From NCBI GenBank assembly GCA_019058425.1, contig JAHPYZ010000034.1, forward strand, positions 1 through 44,770: a stretch of DNA of 44,770 nucleotides. Reading direction: 5' to 3'. This document shows, in pieces, positions 43,710-44,770 of the stretch. Position 1 is the first letter of the stretch. Every line of letters begins with the position of its first letter. The notes beneath the pieces are model-generated. The model was not told the origin of the DNA, made no database searches, and worked only from the letters and a program-made list of their open reading frames with translations. The DNA is from Promethearchaeota archaeon. Its GTDB lineage: Archaea > Asgardarchaeota > Lokiarchaeia > Sigyniarchaeales > SOKP01. The position numbers and the translations under genes were made by a program.

Positions 43710-44770
43710 ATGGAAAACATACTAAAATCCTTTGATGTAATAGTTGTAGGAGCTGGCACAGGAGGTGCTACTGCGGCCAGATTTACTGCAAGGAAAGGTT
43801 TAGATGTTTGTTTAATAGATAGAAAACCTAAATTGAAGATTGGAGAAAAAATATGTGGTGATGCAGTAGGAAATGAAATTTTTGATTTCTTAAATATTAA
43901 CCATCCAAAAAATGAAGAACTTTCATGTTATATAAAAGGGGCAAAGCTATACTCACCAAATCTTAAGAAATGTATCCATTTAGTAGATCCGAAACAAGCT
44001 GGATATATAGTTAATCGATTAGAATTTGGTCAAAGATTATTAAATGAATCTTTAGATGCGGGTGTTAAACAATTCTTAGATAAAACTATGGCTCTAGACT
44101 TGATATATAAAAATGGAACTGTTAATGGGCTTCAAGTTAAATTAGAAAATAAAGAAAAAATAGACCTTAAAGCCAAAATCATTATTGATGCGAGTGGCTT
44201 TTATTCTCCTTTGAGAAAAAACATAAGGAGTTCCCTAATTGAACAAGATATATCCAAAAATGATAGTATTTTATGTTATCGAGAGATTGTTAAATTTTCT
44301 CCCACTGATCAACAAGTAAATGATCCTGAATATATTACAATTATTTTAGATCAAGAAAAAGCTCCTGGAGGATATATCTGGTATTTTCCAAAAAACGAGA
44401 ATTCGGTTAATATTGGAATTGGGACTTTTATGGACTATAGAGGTAAAGTTAAGGATTTATATAAAACAAATGTATTTCAAGAATTTATTAAAACACCCAA
44501 TGTTGAAATTCTCTCAACAGGAGGAGGAGTAGTTCCTGTGAGGAGACCATTATGGTCATGTACTGATAATGGATTTATCTTAGTAGGAGATGCTGCCTGC
44601 CAAGTTAATCCACTCCATGGTGGTGGGATAGATCCCTCTATGAGAGCAGGATTTCATGCTGCAAATTCAGCAATTCATGCTATTGAAAATAATAATTATT
44701 CTATAGATGAATTATGGGATTATAACTATAATATAATGACTAGTTTTGGGTCTGAATTTGCCTCATTGGA
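43710..44770 (+). CDS. Geranylgeranyl reductase family protein (3' end beyond window)
   Basis: The frame from ATG 43710 is open to the window edge (353 residues, C terminus missing). The N-terminal FAD motif is DVIVVGAGTGGATAARFT, with IDRK at the end of the second strand. GEKICGDAV, ASGFYSPLR and LVGDAACQVNPLHGGGID are signatures of archaeal geranylgeranyl reductases, which saturate the isoprenoid chains of archaeal lipids. The GGY(I)W-type segment PGGYIWYFP is also present. It follows the polyprenol-kinase-like gene by 46 bases, so the two probably form an operon. Confidence 0.9.
   Translation, partial: MENILKSFDVIVVGAGTGGATAARFTARKGLDVCLIDRKPKLKIGEKICGDAVGNEIFDFLNINHPKNEELSCYIKGAKLYSPNLKKCIHLVDPKQAGYIVNRLEFGQRLLNESLDAGVKQFLDKTMALDLIYKNGTVNGLQVKLENKEKIDLKAKIIIDASGFYSPLRKNIRSSLIEQDISKNDSILCYREIVKFSPTDQQVNDPEYITIILDQEKAPGGYIWYFPKNENSVNIGIGTFMDYRGKVKDLYKTNVFQEFIKTPNVEILSTGGGVVPVRRPLWSCTDNGFILVGDAACQVNPLHGGGIDPSMRAGFHAANSAIHAIENNNYSIDELWDYNYNIMTSFGSEFASL

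Noticed and set aside
1..44770. CRISPR arrays, insertion sequences, integrase sites, tRNA and rRNA genes.
   Set aside because: I looked for spaced repeats, transposase-like proteins, terminal inverted repeats and tRNA-like T-loops and found none that hold up by eye; a covariance-model scan could still reveal a tRNA with an intron.

Overview
This AT-rich 44.8 kb window looks like a chromosomal segment of an Asgard archaeon (Promethearchaeota), most likely a Lokiarchaeia-like anaerobe. The placement is an inference from gene content. The archaeal signs are an archaeal-type ribosomal protein uS2, the methanofuran enzyme MfnB, a geranylgeranyl reductase, TATA-like boxes about 25 bases ahead of several near-leaderless starts, and oligo-T terminators. 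The Asgard sign is a Rag/Gtr-like small GTPase next to a longin-like domain. I found no tRNA, rRNA, CRISPR array, insertion sequence or prophage.

Layout. (1) 1-4.6 kb: an anaerobic redox cluster with a di-cluster ferredoxin, an HdrB/HdrD-like CCG protein, MfnB, a small ferredoxin and a tungsten aldehyde:ferredoxin oxidoreductase. (2) 4.7-8.0 kb: a signalling locus in which a multi-TM histidine kinase is divergent from a response regulator whose output domain looks like a longin domain, followed by a Rag-like GTPase. This is the most interesting part of the window. (3) 8.2-14.3 kb: a GPH sugar symporter, an M28-like protein with altered active site, a frame-disrupted zinc-ribbon gene, bacterial-type shikimate kinase, a flavin-reductase-like protein, a hexapeptide-repeat protein with a probable non-AUG start, and shikimate dehydrogenase. 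(4) 14.3-19.1 kb: three tandem membrane zinc-ribbon proteins, a thymidylate kinase lacking the usual P-loop lysine, a membrane M28 peptidase, an HD phosphohydrolase and a small membrane protein. (5) 19.3-21.3 kb: uS2, a membrane protein ending in a kinase-like phosphoacceptor helix, and a decayed second copy of the uS2 3' end. (6) 21.3-25.4 kb: a HAD phosphatase, a CooC-like ATPase, a radical SAM/DUF4130 DNA-metabolism pair and a small helical protein. (7) 25.5-34.6 kb: an IlvB/IolD-like TPP enzyme coupled to a QueG-like iron-sulfur protein, a solitary N6-adenine methylase, a second membrane M28 peptidase, IlvD, and an overlapping pair of unrecognised genes. (8) 34.8-42.8 kb: carbohydrate functions, with two Gfo/Idh/MocA oxidoreductases, a sulfatase-like enzyme with Thr at the nucleophile position, an anaerobic sulfatase-maturase-like radical SAM protein, and a GH94-type phosphorylase. 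(9) 42.9-44.8 kb: a polyprenol/phytol-kinase-like membrane protein and a geranylgeranyl reductase cut by the window end, together suggesting isoprenoid lipid metabolism.

Taken together, the genes suggest a strictly anaerobic organism with tungsten and Fe-S redox chemistry, a C1/CODH-linked metabolism (MfnB, CooC) and growth on sugars or polysaccharides. All functions are predicted by reading motifs; no searches were run.
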